NCBI GenBank assembly: GCA_900546795.1
Contig: UREG01000032.1
Location: 1 to 16,783 of the forward strand
Direction of reading: 5' to 3'
DNA from: an uncultured Veillonellaceae bacterium
GTDB taxonomy: Bacteria; Bacillota; Negativicutes; Veillonellales; Megasphaeraceae
DNA: 16,783 nt
Positions within the stretch are counted from its first letter, which is position 1, and every line of letters starts with the position of its first letter. The notes under the pieces were generated by a model, which worked only from the letters and a program-made list of their open reading frames with translations, ran no database searches and had not been told where the DNA came from. The translations under genes and the position numbers were made by a program. Positions 14,799 to 16,783 of the stretch are shown piece by piece.

Positions 14799-15245
14799 AT
14801 GAAACGGTATGTTCTGGCATTGTGCATGCTGGCTTCTTGTGTTACTGTGAGCGCATATAATCCGTATGCGCCAAATCAATTTGATAAAATGGAAGAAAAT
14901 AGTTGGGAATATCAGGCGGTGCGAAGTTTGACAGAAGCAGGACTTACGGGAGCTCCGATGAGCCGCTTCAGTGCATCGTATGATTTGACACGATATGAAA
15001 TGACGGAAATGGTGGCCGAAGCCATCCGAAATCGAGCAAAAGCAGATGCGGCGCAGAAGGCACAGATAGAAAGATTGGAAAAAGCGTTTGAAGATGATTT
15101 GGAATATAGAGGCCTTCGGAAAAAAGAAGAAGAGACGCCGACAATTACAGTGTCCGGTGAGACACGGATCCGATATACGAAAGGCGTAAAAGATACCATA
15201 GATAATCGGACCGATGTGGGGATAAAAATCCATATTCCAAATTAA
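14799..15245 (+). CDS. Short secreted SLH-domain protein, resembling the N-terminus of OmpM/Mep45-type outer-membrane tethers
   Basis: The 148 residues comprise a signal peptide (about 1-19, MKRYVLALCMLASCVTVSA; cleavage after VSA likely), an SLH-like domain (about 20-78) with WEYQAVRSLTEAGL and the second-half motif LTRYEMTEMVAEAI, an alpha-helical, probably coiled-coil stretch (79-108), then TPTITVSGETRIRYTKG, which looks like the first strands of a beta-barrel. In Negativicutes, OmpM/Mep45 proteins have this order followed by a full porin barrel of several hundred residues, with the SLH domain binding peptidoglycan. Here the protein stops 30 residues into the barrel and rapZ starts 20 bases later, so the barrel is absent. 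GGAGGAG at 14787-14793 selects the ATG at 14799 over a GTG at 14793. LASC at 11-14 resembles a lipobox, but the signal would be very short. Function is inferred. Confidence 0.75.
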   Translation: MKRYVLALCMLASCVTVSAYNPYAPNQFDKMEENSWEYQAVRSLTEAGLTGAPMSRFSASYDLTRYEMTEMVAEAIRNRAKADAAQKAQIERLEKAFEDDLEYRGLRKKEEETPTITVSGETRIRYTKGVKDTIDNRTDVGIKIHIPN

Positions 15246-15264
15246 AACAGGCAGGGAGAATAGA

Positions 15265-16179
15265 ATGGAAAAATTTCGTCTTATGATTATAACCGGGATG
15301 AGCGGCGCCGGGAAAAGTCAAGCCGTTCAAGTGCTGGAAGATATGGGCTACTTTTGTGTCGATAATATTCCGCCGGTATTGATCCCAAAATTTGCGGAAC
15401 TATGCCGGCAGGGCAGCGAACGAATGAAAGGCGTTGCTTTAGTTGTAGATATTCGCGGCGGGGAATTTTTCAGCGCAATGAACCAAGCGCTGAAAACATT
15501 GGATGAGCAGGAAGTTTCTTACGAAATTTTATTTTTAGAGGCAACGGACGCTGCGCTGGTGCGCCGGTATAAAGAAACGCGGCGAAGTCATCCGCTGGCT
15601 CCGCATGACCGTATCTTGCAGGGGATTGCAGAAGAACGGCGAAGATTGGCAGCCATTCGGCTGGTATCGGATTATATTATTGATACCTCTGATATGAAAC
15701 CGGCTGCATTAAAAGAACTCTTAAAGAAAAAATTTATTCGGGAAGAACAGAAAGAAGGACTGGCGGTAACAATTGTTTCATTTGGATTCAAATATGGGAT
15801 TCCTATGGATGCCGATGTGATTGAAGATGTTCGATTTTTGCCTAACCCTTTTTATATCAAAGAGTATCGGAATAAAACCGGACGGGTTCCAGAAGTATCG
15901 GAGTATATTAAACGATTTGATGTAACGCAGCAATATATGGAAAAGTGGTTTGCCTTAATGGATTTTTTGGTCCCTTGCTACGAACAGGAAGGAAAAAGCC
16001 AGCTTATTATCGGCGTAGGCTGTACCGGGGGGATGCATCGCAGTGTGTGCATGGCTGAATCGCTGTATCAGCGTCTTAAAGAGCAGGGGTATCCCGTATC
16101 TATAGAACATCGAGACCTATATAAAAATAATGTGCAGGAAGATTGTGTTCCCGAAGCGGCAAATGCAGAAAGGAAATAA
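15265..16179 (+). CDS. rapZ: RapZ/YvcJ family nucleotide-binding protein
   Basis: This is a P-loop protein that binds and hydrolyses nucleotides. In E. coli RapZ is an adaptor that targets the sRNA GlmZ for RNase E cleavage and senses glucosamine-6-phosphate; in B. subtilis the orthologue YvcJ has GTPase activity and affects competence. The 304 residues show Walker A GMSGAGKS (11-18), DNIPP (33-37), the Walker B-like VVDIRG (60-65), SFGFKYG (172-178), and the C-terminal GVGCTGGMHRSV (250-261) with HRD (282-284). Shine-Dalgarno AGGGAG at 15253-15258 precedes the ATG by 6 bases. The gap to the upstream SLH gene is only 19 bases, and yvcK follows after 2 bases, so all three are probably co-transcribed. 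The specific cellular target in this organism is unknown. Confidence 0.95.
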   Translation: MEKFRLMIITGMSGAGKSQAVQVLEDMGYFCVDNIPPVLIPKFAELCRQGSERMKGVALVVDIRGGEFFSAMNQALKTLDEQEVSYEILFLEATDAALVRRYKETRRSHPLAPHDRILQGIAEERRRLAAIRLVSDYIIDTSDMKPAALKELLKKKFIREEQKEGLAVTIVSFGFKYGIPMDADVIEDVRFLPNPFYIKEYRNKTGRVPEVSEYIKRFDVTQQYMEKWFALMDFLVPCYEQEGKSQLIIGVGCTGGMHRSVCMAESLYQRLKEQGYPVSIEHRDLYKNNVQEDCVPEAANAERK

Positions 16180-16181
16180 AT

Positions 16182-16783
16182 ATGCGGATATTCAGATGGC
16201 TTTCTCCGGGAATTAACATCAAGCGATGGTTGTTTACTTTTGGTGCAGGTATGATTGTGGCCTGCCTGGGCCTTACGTTTCTCTTTAACTATCGCTGGAT
16301 CGGAAGCATGGAGGAAGTAATATTCAGGATTTTGTATGAATGGACGGGGCATTATAACTATACGATATTGGCGTCGATGGGCGTAGTATTCATGGGTATT
16401 GGCGCCGTTTTAATGGGAATTGCCACGAGAAAATTAATCAAAACAATTATTGCCGCTTTAATGCCGAATGCCTCCGAAGAATTAAGTGATTTGATTTTGT
16501 CCAATATGAAACTTTCTAAAGGTCCGGCTGTGGCGGTAGTAGGCGGCGGAACGGGATTGTCCGTTATGCTGCGGGGATTAAAGAAAAAAACGGGAAATAT
16601 TGCGGCGGTAGTTACGGTTGCAGATGACGGCGGATCTTCTGGGCGGATACGGGAGGATCTCGATATGATAGCGCCGGGAGATTTGCGGAACTGCCTGGTT
16701 GCACTTGCAGAAAAAGAAGGGCTGATGGAAATTTTATTTAATCATCGGTTTGGAGGCAATGGCGGACTTACAGGCCACAGTTT
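16182..16783 (+). CDS. yvcK: YvcK/CofD-like protein with N-terminal membrane anchor, 3'-truncated by window edge
   Basis: Two hundred codons are visible before the window ends. The first 110 residues include two hydrophobic segments (about 15-36 and 62-82), then the YvcK core starts: VVGGGTGLS (119-127), VTVADDGGSSGRIR (144-157), PGDLRN (165-170) and GLTGHS at the edge (195-200). YvcK binds UDP-sugars; in B. subtilis it (also named GlnK/MgfK in some work) is needed for growth on gluconeogenic carbon and correct cell shape. The B. subtilis protein lacks the membrane segments; longer membrane-anchored forms are known in Clostridia-like lineages. AAAGGA at 16169-16174, 7 bases before the ATG, supports this start. 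It lies 2 bases after rapZ, the usual rapZ-yvcK(-whiA) order. Confidence 0.93.
   Translation, partial: MRIFRWLSPGINIKRWLFTFGAGMIVACLGLTFLFNYRWIGSMEEVIFRILYEWTGHYNYTILASMGVVFMGIGAVLMGIATRKLIKTIIAALMPNASEELSDLILSNMKLSKGPAVAVVGGGTGLSVMLRGLKKKTGNIAAVVTVADDGGSSGRIREDLDMIAPGDLRNCLVALAEKEGLMEILFNHRFGGNGGLTGHS

Noticed and set aside
14829..14840. LASC lipobox making the SLH protein a lipoprotein
   Set aside because: The signal would be only 13 residues with a six-residue hydrophobic core; cleavage after VSA at residue 19 is a better fit, and SLH tethers normally use signal peptidase I. It remains a minor alternative.
14799..15245. A frameshift hiding the rest of an OmpM-like barrel
   Set aside because: rapZ begins 20 bases after the stop with its own Shine-Dalgarno and is intact, so there is no room for a barrel in any frame; a deletion, not a frameshift, would be needed.

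Overview
This 16.8 kb window looks like a core-genome segment of a low-to-mid GC diderm Firmicute, most likely a member of the Negativicutes (Veillonella/Megasphaera/Dialister type). The gene order is Firmicute-like: trmFO-hslV-hslU, then rpmE-DUF1385-prfA-prmC-tsaC-rpiB-ywlG-glyA-upp, then rapZ-yvcK. The outer-membrane hint is a small secreted protein with an SLH-type domain that resembles the N-terminus of OmpM/Mep45 proteins, which tether the Negativicutes outer membrane to peptidoglycan. The genus is inferred from these features, not measured.

Layout. (1) Positions 1-2953, + strand: the 3' part of trmFO (cut by the window edge), hslV and hslU, which overlap and form one transcript ending at a hairpin shared with the convergent gene. 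(2) Positions 2999-6963, - strand: two separately transcribed cation exporters, a manganese-type CDF transporter with an extended C-terminus and a P2A calcium-type P-type ATPase, separated by a terminator and a promoter. (3) Positions 6964-7343: an AT-rich divergent intergenic region with phased A/T tracts, a dyad near the ATPase start and a strong extended -10 promoter for rpmE. (4) Positions 7344-14513, + strand: a tight nine-gene housekeeping run for ribosomal protein L31, a DUF1385 membrane protein, release factor 1 and its methylase, the t6A enzyme, ribose-5-phosphate isomerase B, a UPF0340 protein, serine hydroxymethyltransferase and uracil phosphoribosyltransferase, closed by a good intrinsic terminator. 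(5) Positions 14514-14798: a purine-rich gap with no convincing gene, ending in an extended -10 promoter. (6) Positions 14799-16783, + strand: the short SLH protein, rapZ and the first 200 codons of yvcK (cut by the window edge).

Functional links. prfA and prmC act as a pair, since PrmC methylates the GGQ glutamine of release factors. glyA makes the 5,10-methylenetetrahydrofolate that TrmFO uses, although the two genes are in different operons. tsaC, trmFO, prfA, prmC and rpmE all serve translation. rpiB, upp and glyA feed nucleotide and one-carbon metabolism. HslV and HslU form a protease. RapZ and YvcK are nucleotide-binding proteins usually encoded together and linked to cell-envelope precursor metabolism, so an envelope protein as first gene of that transcript is notable.

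No mobile element, CRISPR array, tRNA or rRNA was seen. Nothing in the window is clearly a new multi-gene system. The best leads are the truncated SLH/OmpM-like gene upstream of rapZ-yvcK, a possible protein-arginine-phosphatase scar between tsaC and rpiB, the membrane-anchored form of YvcK, the N-D-D-D metal site of the CDF exporter, and the two conserved but uncharacterised families (DUF1385, UPF0340).
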